Below are positions 17,122-26,089 of a DNA stretch of 64,000 nt, piece by piece; position 1 is the stretch's first letter, and the number at the start of each line of letters is the position of its first letter. The DNA comes from an uncultured Alphaproteobacteria bacterium. Lineage in GTDB: Bacteria; Pseudomonadota; Alphaproteobacteria; UBA8366; GCA-2717185. The DNA lies in NCBI GenBank assembly GCA_943788635.1, contig CALSRA010000027.1, forward strand, positions 186,001 to 250,000, given 5' to 3'. The notes beneath the pieces were generated by a model that worked only from the letters and a program-made list of their open reading frames with translations, did not search any database and was not told where the DNA came from. The translations under genes and the position numbers were made by a program.

Positions 17122-17463
17122 TAATGTCAATCGATGCGACAGGATGCCGATGAATGCCAATTGGTGGATATGTTTCGGCACCCCCCTCACCCTGCCCTCT
17201 CCCCCAAGGGGGGAGAGGGTTCAAAGAACGGTGGCAATGTCTATGGATGCCAACAAATGCAAACAAATGCCAATAGAGCGACACGTTTCATAAAAGTCAC
17301 CCTCTCCTCCGGGGTGGAGAGGGCAGGGTGAGGAGGCGTTCCCTGCCGGATGTCAATCGATGCCAATCAAAAGACATGTTTTTCGCCCGGCACGGATGTC
17401 CCGACGTAGAGCAATGCCAACAAATGCCAATCAATGCCAACCGCCAGCACGTATGCTTCGCCG
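17122..17463. repeat. Array of four degenerate ATGCCAA modules with two inverted REP-like hairpins
   Basis: Four modules begin near 17122, 17236, 17349 and 17397. Each carries ATGTCAATCGATGCC-like and AATGCCAAC-like words (10-base period at 17412-17441) and ends in an ACATGTTTCG/ACACGTTTC-like word. Between modules 1 and 2 and between 2 and 3 lie hairpins that share an 18-bp perfect inverted repeat, CCTCACCCTGCCCTCTCC at 17185-17202 and its complement at 17316-17333. The array fills the gap between two convergent genes. Open frames across it (for example minus 16874-17284) look like translated repeats, not genes. Confidence 0.7.
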
Positions 17464-17466
17464 GCC

Positions 17467-18471
17467 TCAGCCGTGGTTGTGCCCGCAGCCGCCATCGAGC
17501 TGGAACAGTTTCGCCGCGGTGCCACCGAGGATCGCGCTGGTGTCGATTTCGCTGAAGCCGGACTGATGCACGATTCGGCAGGGCTGCATGTCGCCGATGG
17601 GGAAGGGGTAGTCGGAGCCCATCATCAGCCGGTCGATATCGACCTTGCCGGCGAGGAATTTTAGCGCGTTCGGGTCGGACAGCACCGTGTCGAAATACAG
17701 CGCGCGGAAGCCTTCGGTCGGGTCGGCGAATTCGCCCGGGTGGATCGCGGCGTTGTGCTGCAACCGGCCGAGCATGAAGGCCAGCGCGCCGCCGCCATGC
17801 GACAGCACGACCTTCATGCCGGGGTATTTCAGGAAATGCCCGGCATAGAGCAACCGCGCCACCGCCGTCGTCGTGTCCAGCCCGCGGCCCGCCGCGTTGA
17901 TCAGCCCGTAATCCAGCAGCCGCGGGTCGCCGCAGCCGAACATCGGATGGATATAGATCACCGCGCCCAGATCCGACGCCGCCGCCCAGAACGGGTCAAG
18001 GTCCGGGTCGTCCAGATTGCCGGAATCGCCATGCGGCTGGGTGCCGATCATGACGCCCTTGTGCCCGGCGGCCAGCACTTCGCGCAGGACCTCGGCCGCC
18101 AGCAGGCCGTTCTGCAGGGGCACGCTGGCCAGCGGGGCCAGGACCTTTGCATCGCCGGTGGCTTCCAGCAGCGATTCGCTCAGATACCGGCTCCAGGCAG
18201 CGCCTTCCTCCGCCGGCAGTTCGTAGCCGAAACTGTCCAGCCAGCCGCCGGTGACCTGCATGTCGATATCGTTTTCCGCCATCCAGGCCTGGCGCAGGTC
18301 GGCGTCGCGCAGCTTGCCCATCACGGGGCGGGTCAGCTTGCCACCGGCGAAGGCCAGCTTGTAGCTGTCGCCGTCATGCAGCACTTGCACATTGGGGAAG
18401 GACACGCGGCCGGATGCCAGCGCGTCGAGCATTTTCTGCGGGATGTAATGGGCGTGGATGTCGACGATCAC
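17467..18471 (-). CDS. Amidohydrolase-family protein (ACMSD-like)
   Basis: This 334-residue TIM-barrel metalloenzyme resembles the decarboxylase/hydrolase branch of the amidohydrolase superfamily that contains 2-amino-3-carboxymuconate-semialdehyde decarboxylase. The metal site is suggested by HAHYIP at residues 6-11, a His in IYIHPMFGCGD near residue 175, HGGGALAFMLGRL near 230 and the final Asp of MMGSDYPFPIGDM near 293. Its ATG overlaps the stop of the molybdenum subunit by 4 bases (ATGA), so it belongs to that operon and probably acts on the hydroxylated product or a ring-opened derivative. Decarboxylation or C-C hydrolysis are both possible. Confidence 0.88.
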   Translation of the reverse strand: MIVDIHAHYIPQKMLDALASGRVSFPNVQVLHDGDSYKLAFAGGKLTRPVMGKLRDADLRQAWMAENDIDMQVTGGWLDSFGYELPAEEGAAWSRYLSESLLEATGDAKVLAPLASVPLQNGLLAAEVLREVLAAGHKGVMIGTQPHGDSGNLDDPDLDPFWAAASDLGAVIYIHPMFGCGDPRLLDYGLINAAGRGLDTTTAVARLLYAGHFLKYPGMKVVLSHGGGALAFMLGRLQHNAAIHPGEFADPTEGFRALYFDTVLSDPNALKFLAGKVDIDRLMMGSDYPFPIGDMQPCRIVHQSGFSEIDTSAILGGTAAKLFQLDGGCGHNHG

Positions 18472-20891
18472 GGGGCGGTCTCCGGTACGGGGTTGGCATG
18501 GGTATGCAGCGCCGCCTCGATATCGGCGAGCCGCATCGGCAGTTCGGTGAGCGATATGTCCAATGGTTCCAGCGCATCATTGACCGCACTGGCCAGCGCC
18601 GCCGGCGCACCCAGATAGCCGCCTTCGCCCGAGCCCTTCTGCCCGTGCGAGGTTAGCGGTGAGGGGGTGCAGTGTTCGGTATCGCGGATGTCGGGAATTT
18701 CATGGGCGGACGGCAGCAGGTAATCCAGGAAGGTGCCGGAAAGCAGTTGCCCGTCCTCGGTATAGTCGAACTTTTCATAAAGTGCGGCGCCGATACCGTG
18801 GCCGATGCCGCCCATCATCATGCCGCGCACGATCTTCGGGTTGATGACCGTGCCGCAATCATGCGCGACCGCGTAATCGAGGATTTCGACCTGCCCCGTC
18901 ACCCGGTCGATCTCGACCAGCGGGATATGCGCCTGAAAGGAAAAACAGGGATAGATCTGGACCTCGCCCTTCTCGTTCGGCAGCTTGCCGCCACCGGGCA
19001 CGGCATGGACCTCGATGGTTTGCAGGCCGGGTTCGGTATCGGGTGGCATACGGTGCAGTTGCCGGTGGGCGATGAAGACGATTTCCAGCCAGCTTCGTTT
19101 GCGGGCCGGGTCGCCGCGCACCGTGAATTCGCCGTCGGCATATTCGACTTCCGTGTCCGCGACCGCCAGGTCATGCGCCGCGATATGGATCATCCGGTTG
19201 CGCAACCGCCGGGCTGCCTTGGATACGGCGCTGCCGAGCATGATGGCCATGCGGCTCGCCACCGGCCCGCGCGTCGGCAGGGCTTCCAGCGAATCCAGAT
19301 GGACGACGCGGATACCGTCCGGGTCGCGTTCCAACTCCTCGCCCGCGACCGTGGCGGCCAGCGTCTGGTGCCCCTGTCCGGCGGTATGGGTGGAGATCGC
19401 CACGGTGACCTGGCCCTGCCCGTCGATCTTCAGCAGCGCCGATTCGACAAACGTCGTGATCTGGATTTTTTCGTTCAGCAGGTGTTCGAAAATATTATTG
19501 CCGCCACCGGGTTCCAGACAGGTGGCGATGCCCAGCCCGACCAGCCGCCCTTCGGCGCGCGCCGCATCGCGCTGGGCGATCAGCGCGTCCCAGCCGGCGA
19601 AGCGCATCGCCTTGTCCAGCACCGTGTGATAGTCGCCGGAATCATATGCCGTGCCCGAAGGGATCTTCCATGGGAATTCGTCGTGGCGGATGAAGTTGCG
19701 GCGGCGGATTTCCGTTCGGTCGAGCCCGAGCCGCCGGGCGATCTTCTCCACCCCGGTTTCCAGTGCGAAATTGGTCGGCGCCTGTCCAAAGCCGCGTACC
19801 GCGACCTGGCTGGTCTTGTTGGAGGTGACGGAGGTAACGTCGTATTCGATGCTGCTCATCCGGTAGGGGCCGCACAGCGCCGAGATCGGCTTGCCGAGTT
19901 GCTGGATCGAGCGACCGGGATACGCGCCGACATCGTCGACGACGCGCATCTTCATCGACCGGATCAGCCCGTCACCGTTATAGGCGAGCGTCACGTCGAA
20001 CAGCCGGTCCGGGCCATGCGCATCGCCGCCGCTCATATTGTCGATGCGATCCTCGATCAGCCGCACGGGACAGCCCAGTTTGCGCGCGGCGTACCCGCTC
20101 AGAACAGTCTGCTTGATGCCGCGTTTGACACCGTAGCTGCCGCCGACATCGATGTAATTGTGGACACGCACGGCGTTCAGCGGGATGCGCAGCGCGTCGG
20201 CGATCTGTTCCTGGTATTGCGGCATCTGGATGGATGCCCAGACTTCAAGCACCTCGTCCTTCTCGCTCCAGCGGGTGATGACGCCGAAGGTTTCGATCGG
20301 CACCGCCGAGGACCGGCCCCAGCGCGCCCGGTAGCTGATCGTGTGTTCCGCGGCGGCGAAGTCGTCGTCGACCGCGCCCCACACAAATTTTTTCTTCAGC
20401 AGGATGTTGGAGCCGTGATCGGGGTGCACCAGCGGTGCATCCGGTTCCATCACCCGCTCGATGCCGATGGCGGCGTCCAGCGGTTCGTATTCGACCGCGA
20501 CCAGTTCGGCGGCATCCTCCGCAATATAGCGGCTGTCGGCGATTACCGCCGCGACCCATTCCCCCGCATACCGGGTCATGTCCACCGCCAGCGGATGCCA
20601 GCGTACATTCGGCAGGTCGACCCCGTGATACAGCCGGTCGGTGTGTTCCGTCAGTTCCGCCCCGGTGATGACGTCCAGCACGCCATCCATCGCCAGCGCC
20701 GCGCTGGTATCGATCGACAGGATATTGGCGCGCGGATAGGGGCTGGCGACCAGTGCGATATGCTTGGTATGGGCAAGCTGCACATCCTGAACGAAGGCGC
20801 CGCGCCCGGTGATGAAGCGCTTGTCCTCCTTGGTGCGCCGGGGCTGCGAGATGTAGCGGTAATTGCTGGCGGCGGGTCTGTCGTCAGGCAT
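18468..20891 (-). CDS. Xanthine dehydrogenase-family molybdopterin-binding subunit
   Basis: This 807-residue catalytic subunit of a molybdenum hydroxylase inserts water-derived oxygen into a C-H bond, usually on an N-heteroaromatic ring or aldehyde. It has the N-terminal FITGRGAFVQDV block and GSYGVKRG near residue 250. The cofactor-contacting VRGFGQAPTNFALE is near 365, and the catalytic Glu lies in GSGEGGYLGAPAALASAVND near 770. It lacks the AYRCSFR loop of form I CO dehydrogenase, so CO oxidation is unlikely. It overlaps the 2Fe-2S gene by 8 bases and the amidohydrolase gene by 4. The substrate is unknown; neighbours suggest catabolism of an aromatic or heterocyclic acid. Confidence 0.92.
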   Translation of the reverse strand: MPDDRPAASNYRYISQPRRTKEDKRFITGRGAFVQDVQLAHTKHIALVASPYPRANILSIDTSAALAMDGVLDVITGAELTEHTDRLYHGVDLPNVRWHPLAVDMTRYAGEWVAAVIADSRYIAEDAAELVAVEYEPLDAAIGIERVMEPDAPLVHPDHGSNILLKKKFVWGAVDDDFAAAEHTISYRARWGRSSAVPIETFGVITRWSEKDEVLEVWASIQMPQYQEQIADALRIPLNAVRVHNYIDVGGSYGVKRGIKQTVLSGYAARKLGCPVRLIEDRIDNMSGGDAHGPDRLFDVTLAYNGDGLIRSMKMRVVDDVGAYPGRSIQQLGKPISALCGPYRMSSIEYDVTSVTSNKTSQVAVRGFGQAPTNFALETGVEKIARRLGLDRTEIRRRNFIRHDEFPWKIPSGTAYDSGDYHTVLDKAMRFAGWDALIAQRDAARAEGRLVGLGIATCLEPGGGNNIFEHLLNEKIQITTFVESALLKIDGQGQVTVAISTHTAGQGHQTLAATVAGEELERDPDGIRVVHLDSLEALPTRGPVASRMAIMLGSAVSKAARRLRNRMIHIAAHDLAVADTEVEYADGEFTVRGDPARKRSWLEIVFIAHRQLHRMPPDTEPGLQTIEVHAVPGGGKLPNEKGEVQIYPCFSFQAHIPLVEIDRVTGQVEILDYAVAHDCGTVINPKIVRGMMMGGIGHGIGAALYEKFDYTEDGQLLSGTFLDYLLPSAHEIPDIRDTEHCTPSPLTSHGQKGSGEGGYLGAPAALASAVNDALEPLDISLTELPMRLADIEAALHTHANPVPETAP

Positions 20892-21378
20892 GATCCACCC
20901 CCTCGTTCATCCGTTGCGCCGCCAGCTGGATCGCCTCGACGATTTGCTGGTAGCCGGTGCAGCGGCACAGGTTGCTGCTGATGGCCTCGCGGATTTCCGC
21001 GCTGGTCGGCGTCGGGTTTTCATCCAGCAGCCCTTGTGCCGCGACCAACATGCCCGGCGTGCAGTATCCGCATTGCATTGCGTGGCAGTCCCAGAAGGCT
21101 TCCTGCAGTGGGCTCAGTTTGCCGTCGGGGCCTTCCAGCCCTTCGACGGTCGTGACCGCCGCGCCATCGGCCTGTACGGCAAACATCAGACAGGACCGGA
21201 TCGGCACTCGGTCCAGCATCACCGAACAGGCGCCACAGACACCGTGTTCACATCCGATATGGCTGCCGGTCAGGCCCAGCATGTCGCGCAGGCAGTCGAC
21301 CAGCGTCATGCGCGGCGGCACGGATATACGGACGGGCTTGCCGTTGACGGTAAATTCGATATCGATTGTTGCGATCAC
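20884..21378 (-). CDS. (2Fe-2S)-binding subunit of molybdenum hydroxylase
   Basis: This 164-residue subunit carries two [2Fe-2S] clusters and passes electrons from the Mo site to FAD. The plant-type cluster uses GCEHGVCGACSVMLD near residues 43-57; the second, helical cluster uses MQCGYCTPGML near 104 and NLCRCTGYQQIV near 142. The GTG at 21378 overlaps the TGA of the FAD-subunit gene (GTGA), fixing the start and indicating coupled translation; the open frame to 21588 is overlap only. Length equals the CoxS/NdhS norm. Confidence 0.94.
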   Translation of the reverse strand: MIATIDIEFTVNGKPVRISVPPRMTLVDCLRDMLGLTGSHIGCEHGVCGACSVMLDRVPIRSCLMFAVQADGAAVTTVEGLEGPDGKLSPLQEAFWDCHAMQCGYCTPGMLVAAQGLLDENPTPTSAEIREAISSNLCRCTGYQQIVEAIQLAAQRMNEGVDHA

Positions 21379-22250
21379 GGTCGGGCCTCCGACAATGCAT
21401 CCAGCAGCGCCCGCTGCACCAGTTGCGGGGCGGCGCGGCGGCGATAGGCGGCGCTGGCATGAACGCTGCTTTCCGGATCGATCAGGTCCGGAACGGGGGC
21501 GATGGCTTGCGTGATCAGGGCATCCGTCAGCCGCTGGCCGACAAGGGCGTCTTCGACGGCCTGCAAGCGCAACGGCGTCGGCGCGCATCCGCCAACCCCG
21601 ATTGCGGCCCTGATACAGGTGCCGTTCGCATCCAGCGCGACCTGTGCCCCGGCGCTGACCAATGCATAATCGCCCTTGCGCGGGGCGACTTCGTGAAAGG
21701 CGCTACCGGTTGTGCCGTCCCAAACCGGGAAGCGGATTGTGGTCAGGATGTCGCCGGGTTCCAGTGCGGTCATCATCGGGCCTTCAAAAAAACCGTCCGC
21801 CATGGTTTCCCGCCTGCCGTCCCGGCGATGGATGATGAGCGTCGCGTTCAGGATTAGCGCGACCAGCGGAATTTCGGCGCTGGCATCGCCCAGCACAATA
21901 CTGCCGCCAACCGTGCCGCGATTGCGGGTCTGGTGATGGCCGACATGCGGCAGGGCCGCTGCCAGAAGAGGAAGCTTGCGGCGTGTGATTGGGTCTTTTT
22001 CCACTGCCCGCTGTCGCGTTCCCGCGCCGATTTCGACGCTGCCGCCCAGATCGCGAATGCCCTGCAATTCGGTGATCCGGTTGATGTCGATCAGATGGGT
22101 TGGCCGGGCGAGCCGCATCGCCATCATCGGCACCAGCGTCTGTCCGCCGGCCAGCAGGCAGCGATCCGCATCATCGCCGGTATCGGCCAGCAGGCCGCAG
22201 GCTTCGTCCAGTGTTGTCGGACGGAAATATTCGAACTCAGCAGCTTTCAT
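21375..22250 (-). CDS. FAD-binding subunit of molybdenum hydroxylase
   Basis: This 291-residue subunit belongs to the CoxM-type FAD-binding family. FAD contacts are expected from LLAGGQTLVPMMAMRLARP at about residues 31-49 and from the TRNRGTVGGSIVLGDASAEI block near 108. The C-terminal CO-dehydrogenase flavoprotein domain contains GVGGCAPTPLRLQAVE. It is the first gene of the operon FAD subunit, 2Fe-2S subunit, Mo subunit, amidohydrolase. The 164 bases before its start, shared with the divergent MBL-fold gene, should hold the promoter. Confidence 0.92.
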   Translation of the reverse strand: MKAAEFEYFRPTTLDEACGLLADTGDDADRCLLAGGQTLVPMMAMRLARPTHLIDINRITELQGIRDLGGSVEIGAGTRQRAVEKDPITRRKLPLLAAALPHVGHHQTRNRGTVGGSIVLGDASAEIPLVALILNATLIIHRRDGRRETMADGFFEGPMMTALEPGDILTTIRFPVWDGTTGSAFHEVAPRKGDYALVSAGAQVALDANGTCIRAAIGVGGCAPTPLRLQAVEDALVGQRLTDALITQAIAPVPDLIDPESSVHASAAYRRRAAPQLVQRALLDALSEARP

Positions 22251-22414
22251 GTCACTCCCCCGGCCGCGACGTTACGGGCTAATGCCCGGCTGGACAAGCC
22301 ATCGGGTTTCGCCAAGAATAATTGCGATACGCCGGGTGGATTGTGTTTCCCTGGCGGTTCCGGCACCTTCTGTGAAAGACAGTACGGATATTGAACCAGA
22401 GGGTGAGGCAGCGA

Positions 22415-23269
22415 ATGAATCGGTGGCAGGTCGGCGACGTGACAATCACGCGAGTCGTGGAATTGGAGGTCGCGGGCGGCAGCCGGTTTATCCTGCCCGA
22501 TGCAACGCGCGAGGCCGTTAAACCCATCGAATGGCTGGCGCCGCATTTCGCCGATGCCGACGGGCGATTGATCATGAGCATCCACGCGCTGATCGTTGAA
22601 ACACCCGACCGGCGAATTATGGTCGATACCTGTCTTGGCAATGACAAGCCGCGCACGATCCCCGGCTGGAATATGCGGCAGGGCCCCTTCCTGGACGACA
22701 TCGCTGCCGCCGGGTATCCGCGAGAAAGCATCGACACGGTGCTATGCACCCATCTGCATGTCGATCATGTCGGCTGGAACACCATGCTGGTGGACGGCAA
22801 ATGGGTGCCGACTTTTCCCAACGCCCGTTATCTGATCGGTCGCAGCGAATGGGACCACTGGCGCGGTGAGGGAATGGCCCAGCGTCGGGGCGACGACATC
22901 ATGGCCGATTCGGTTCGACCCGTTTTTGATGCCGGCCTTGCGGACCTGGTGGAAACCGACCATGCCGTTGCTGATGGTGTCTGGCTGGAACCGACGCCTG
23001 GCCATACGCCTGGGCATGTCAGTGTGCGGATATCGTCCCGTGGCGAGGATGCGCTGATTACCGGCGACTGCATTCATCATCCCTGCCAGATGGCGCGGCC
23101 GGAATGGGCCAGTGCCGCCGACAGTGACGCTGATGCCGCGCGCAAAACCCGGCTGGAAATACTCGACCGCTATGCGGACGGTCCGGTGCTGGTGATCGGA
23201 ACCCATTTTGCCACACCGACCGCCGGACGGATTGTGCGGGACGGGACGGCATACCGGCTGGATGTGTAA
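22415..23269 (+). CDS. MBL-fold metallo-hydrolase
   Basis: This 284-residue metallo-beta-lactamase-fold protein has the HLHVDHVGWN zinc motif near residue 112, followed by TPGHTPGHVS near 195 and TGDCIHHP near 214. The last His is in GTHFATPTAGRI near 265. The arrangement resembles lactonase-like members (AHL lactonase relatives) rather than glyoxalase II. GAGGGTGAGG precedes the ATG at 22415; the TTG at 22391 is less likely. Divergence from the molybdenum hydroxylase operon suggests shared regulation, possibly a lactone step in the same pathway. Confidence 0.88.
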   Translation: MNRWQVGDVTITRVVELEVAGGSRFILPDATREAVKPIEWLAPHFADADGRLIMSIHALIVETPDRRIMVDTCLGNDKPRTIPGWNMRQGPFLDDIAAAGYPRESIDTVLCTHLHVDHVGWNTMLVDGKWVPTFPNARYLIGRSEWDHWRGEGMAQRRGDDIMADSVRPVFDAGLADLVETDHAVADGVWLEPTPGHTPGHVSVRISSRGEDALITGDCIHHPCQMARPEWASAADSDADAARKTRLEILDRYADGPVLVIGTHFATPTAGRIVRDGTAYRLDV

Positions 23270-23320
23270 CGCCCTGGATGTGTAACGCCGCGTAAACTGT
23301 AAACGGCGTCTGCCTGCGGG

Positions 23321-24193
23321 CTACCAGGGCATTTCAGGTGCCGCAGAGATAAAGAGCGATCCGTCGCGATGGCTGGTCGGCATGTCGTCCAGTGTCTGTA
23401 CACGCTGCCAGCCGGTTTTCTGGGCGAACAGATTGACCGCGAGTTTCGAAAAATGGGCGTGGATACGTTCTGCGTTTTCCGGACTGCCCACTTCGGCAAC
23501 GGCATCCAGCCCCTGCCAGAGCGCTTCATCCGTGGCACAGAGGACTTCTGCTTCGTATCCTTCAATATCCATTTTCACCAGGTCCGCCCATGCCATATGC
23601 GGCAGGGCGTCTTCGACTGGAACGGTGATGGATTCCAAATCGCCATAGGGATTGGGTTTTGCACCGGACAGGTGGCTGCCGGTTGTATTGCCCAGGACAC
23701 GGGTGAACGCGTGTTCCCCGGCCTGGGTCGATACCGCTGCGGCGTGCAGGTTCACCGCGGCGCAATCGTTTCGACCCAGCCTGTCGCGCAGAAGTTCGAG
23801 ATGCACGGGGTCGGGTTCGAATGAGCGCAGATCGAATCCGCAGCGGCTGAGCACGAGTGAATGCAGCCCGAGATTTGCCCCGAAATCGACGGCCTTCCGG
23901 TAGCGCTTGCGATTGCGCCAGTAAAAGGAAAACAGAATCAGTTCATCGAGACCGAACAGGTCCAGTGAATCGATATTGCCCATCCGGACATAGGGAAAGA
24001 CCAGCGAACCGAATGGTTCGAATGTGCAGGGCTTGTCGGATGCGTCGCCAAATCGTGCCGCAATGGCTTCAATCACGCGCGGTTTCAGCCAGTTGTGGAA
24101 CCGGCCTGCCGGCGCATGGTGTCCAGCCAGTTCGGGCAGCATTTCGATCAGACCGTCCAGCAGGCCGGAATCCTGGGGTGCTTGGTGAATCAC
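23321..24193 (-). CDS. FkbM-family methyltransferase
   Basis: This SAM-dependent O-methyltransferase of about 290 residues belongs to the FkbM family. The SAM site is AVDFGANLGLHSLVLSRCG near residue 100, with an acidic SFEPDPVHLELLRDRL following. The late WADLVKMDIEGYEAEVL block near 205 is the family signature. I start at the GTG at 24193, one base after the TAG of the ThDP gene; an upstream start at 24217 would overlap it. FkbM enzymes often methylate sugars of surface glycans or flagellin. It is the last gene of the minus-strand cluster. Confidence 0.87.
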   Translation of the reverse strand: MIHQAPQDSGLLDGLIEMLPELAGHHAPAGRFHNWLKPRVIEAIAARFGDASDKPCTFEPFGSLVFPYVRMGNIDSLDLFGLDELILFSFYWRNRKRYRKAVDFGANLGLHSLVLSRCGFDLRSFEPDPVHLELLRDRLGRNDCAAVNLHAAAVSTQAGEHAFTRVLGNTTGSHLSGAKPNPYGDLESITVPVEDALPHMAWADLVKMDIEGYEAEVLCATDEALWQGLDAVAEVGSPENAERIHAHFSKLAVNLFAQKTGWQRVQTLDDMPTSHRDGSLFISAAPEMPW

Positions 24194-24194
24194 G

Positions 24195-25994
24195 CTAATC
24201 GACCGGATTGGGCACAAGGGAGGATTCGAGCGGCGCGACGATCATGTTGTTTTTGAATTCGTCGCGCAGCAGCAGCGGGTCGGCATCTTCGATCGGGCGG
24301 CCGAAACGGCTTTGCGGGATGACGCGGTGGTCCGCCGGGATGCGAACGTCGCATAGTATCGGACCGTTATGCTGCATGACCGACAACACCGATTCCTGGA
24401 TATCGGCATTTTGGTCGAGCACCATGGACGGGATGCCGAAGGATTCTGCGAGCGCGCAAAAATCCGGAAACCCAAGGCCGCCTTCGCGTGATGACGCGAC
24501 AAACTCACCATTGAGCCACTGTTCCTGCGTCTGGCGAACCATGCTGTATCCGTCATTGTTGATGATGAATATCCGGATCGGCAGGTTGTGATATCGGACC
24601 GTGGCCAGTTCCTGCATGTTCATCATGATGCTGCCATCACCGGCGAGACAGGAGACCGGCGCCTTGTCCAAGGCAAAGCTGCCGCCGATTGCCGCCGGTA
24701 ACGCATAGCCCATCGGTGTGTTGTTGAACGCGTGAAACGCCCGCTGATTGTCGCGAAAGGCGAAGCCCTGCATCATCCAGGCGATGGCGCAGCCGGTATC
24801 CGAATAAAAATGTTCATCCGGTAATGCGTGTTCCGCAAGGGCGTCGACAAAGACGTAGGGGTTCACGGCTTCTTCGTCGCGATAGGCGGGCATTAGTGCG
24901 GGGTAATCGGCTTTCCAGCCCGCGACACGGCCTTTCCATTCGCTTATGTCCGGCGGCTGGTATCCTTCGAGACGATTCAGAAGACGGCCCAGGAATTCCT
25001 TGGCGCCGCTATGGACGGCAATGTCCAGCGGCTTGCCCATTGATGGGAATTTGCCAAGCTCGGATGCGTCGATGTCGACGATAATCGTTCGCGCGTCACG
25101 GGCCCAGGCGCCAATCGGCGACCCGGTTTCGCGTGTGCTCATCCGCGCGCCGACCGCAAGGACAAGGTCGCTGTTCTGGACGGCGAAATTTCCGTATCGG
25201 CTGCCATGGGTGCCAAATCCACCGACAAAGTCGGGATGATCGTGCGGCAACAGATCCATGGCCCCCCAGCTTGGACAGACCGGGTAGCCCAGAATATCGG
25301 CGAGACGACGGAATTCGGGTTCGGCCTTTGCCAGCCGGATGCCCCAGCCCGGAATCAGGACCGGCCGCTGTGCCGATTGCATCAATGACACGACCCGGTC
25401 GATTACCTGATCCTCGTTGCGTGTGAGTGATACGCTAGACTTCGGCGGGTTGTAGCCTTTCATTGCATCGGGATCGACTTCCGCGCGCTGCAGATCATCG
25501 GGAATGTCGATGAGTACAGGGCCCGGTCGCCCCTCCTGCGCGATGTGGACGGCCTTTTCCAATTCATAGCGGGCCTGATATGGGTCGGTGATAAGGGCGG
25601 CGTATTTGGTGACGGAGCCGACGATGTCGACAATCTGGGTTTCCTGAAACCCCATCTGGCGAACGCCGGTGTCGCCCCGGACGCGGAAGGTCGCGACCTG
25701 TCCGGTCACATAAAGCACGGGTACTGAATCGAACCAGGAACAGCAAATTCCGGTCAGCAGATTGGTCGCGCCGGGGCCACTCGTCGCGACAGCGGCACCC
25801 AGTCCGCCCGTTGTTCGGGCGTAGGCGTCGGCTGCCATCGCGCCCGCCTGTTCGTGATGGGGGGCAATAAAATCAGTGTCCGGATGGGCGTCCAGGGAAT
25901 GGATAATGTGTATCGATGCGCCGCCGGTAACGGCGAAAACGTACTTGATGCCCTGCTGTGCAAAAAAATCGGCGATGTAATCCGAAAGTTTCAT
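24195..25994 (-). CDS. Thiamine-diphosphate-dependent enzyme, acetolactate-synthase-like
   Basis: This 599-residue ThDP enzyme has the acetolactate synthase domain order. The N-terminal PYR domain has the catalytic Glu in PHHEQAGAMAADAYAR near residue 50, then SGPGATNLLTGI. The C-terminal PP domain has the GDGSIMMNMQELATVRYHNL motif near residue 443 with NNDGYSMVRQTQEQW. The gene is not near ilvH and lies among sugar-modifying genes, so branched-chain amino acid synthesis is unlikely. A two-carbon transfer to a keto-sugar, as by YerE in yersiniose synthesis, is a reasonable guess. The start is the ATG at 25994. Confidence 0.85.
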   Translation of the reverse strand: MKLSDYIADFFAQQGIKYVFAVTGGASIHIIHSLDAHPDTDFIAPHHEQAGAMAADAYARTTGGLGAAVATSGPGATNLLTGICCSWFDSVPVLYVTGQVATFRVRGDTGVRQMGFQETQIVDIVGSVTKYAALITDPYQARYELEKAVHIAQEGRPGPVLIDIPDDLQRAEVDPDAMKGYNPPKSSVSLTRNEDQVIDRVVSLMQSAQRPVLIPGWGIRLAKAEPEFRRLADILGYPVCPSWGAMDLLPHDHPDFVGGFGTHGSRYGNFAVQNSDLVLAVGARMSTRETGSPIGAWARDARTIIVDIDASELGKFPSMGKPLDIAVHSGAKEFLGRLLNRLEGYQPPDISEWKGRVAGWKADYPALMPAYRDEEAVNPYVFVDALAEHALPDEHFYSDTGCAIAWMMQGFAFRDNQRAFHAFNNTPMGYALPAAIGGSFALDKAPVSCLAGDGSIMMNMQELATVRYHNLPIRIFIINNDGYSMVRQTQEQWLNGEFVASSREGGLGFPDFCALAESFGIPSMVLDQNADIQESVLSVMQHNGPILCDVRIPADHRVIPQSRFGRPIEDADPLLLRDEFKNNMIVAPLESSLVPNPVD

Positions 25995-26089
25995 TGGTCT
26001 TGCCTTTTGCAGCGTACACCGGACGTTAATTACCGGCTCCGGTCGCCGGTCCAACACAATTACAAACGAAAATGGTTAACATATTATGC

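Noticed and set aside
16874..17284. Open frames across the repeat array as a His-rich small protein
   Set aside because: The product is a translation of the repeat words and hairpins, with no start signal and overlap with the GFA gene.
17122..17463. A CRISPR array
   Set aside because: The repeats are degenerate, unequal in spacing and without uniform spacers or nearby cas genes.
18672..20981. A 769-codon plus-strand open frame opposite the molybdenum subunit gene
   Set aside because: It is antisense to a well-conserved gene with the right motifs; long mirror frames are expected in GC-rich DNA with this codon bias. It shows no family motif.
18468..22250. A form I carbon monoxide dehydrogenase (coxMSL)
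   Set aside because: The subunit set matches in architecture, but the catalytic subunit lacks the AYRCSFR loop and no cox accessory genes are near.
24195..25994. ilvB, acetolactate synthase for branched-chain amino acids
   Set aside because: No regulatory subunit gene follows, and the neighbours are sugar- and methyl-transfer genes.
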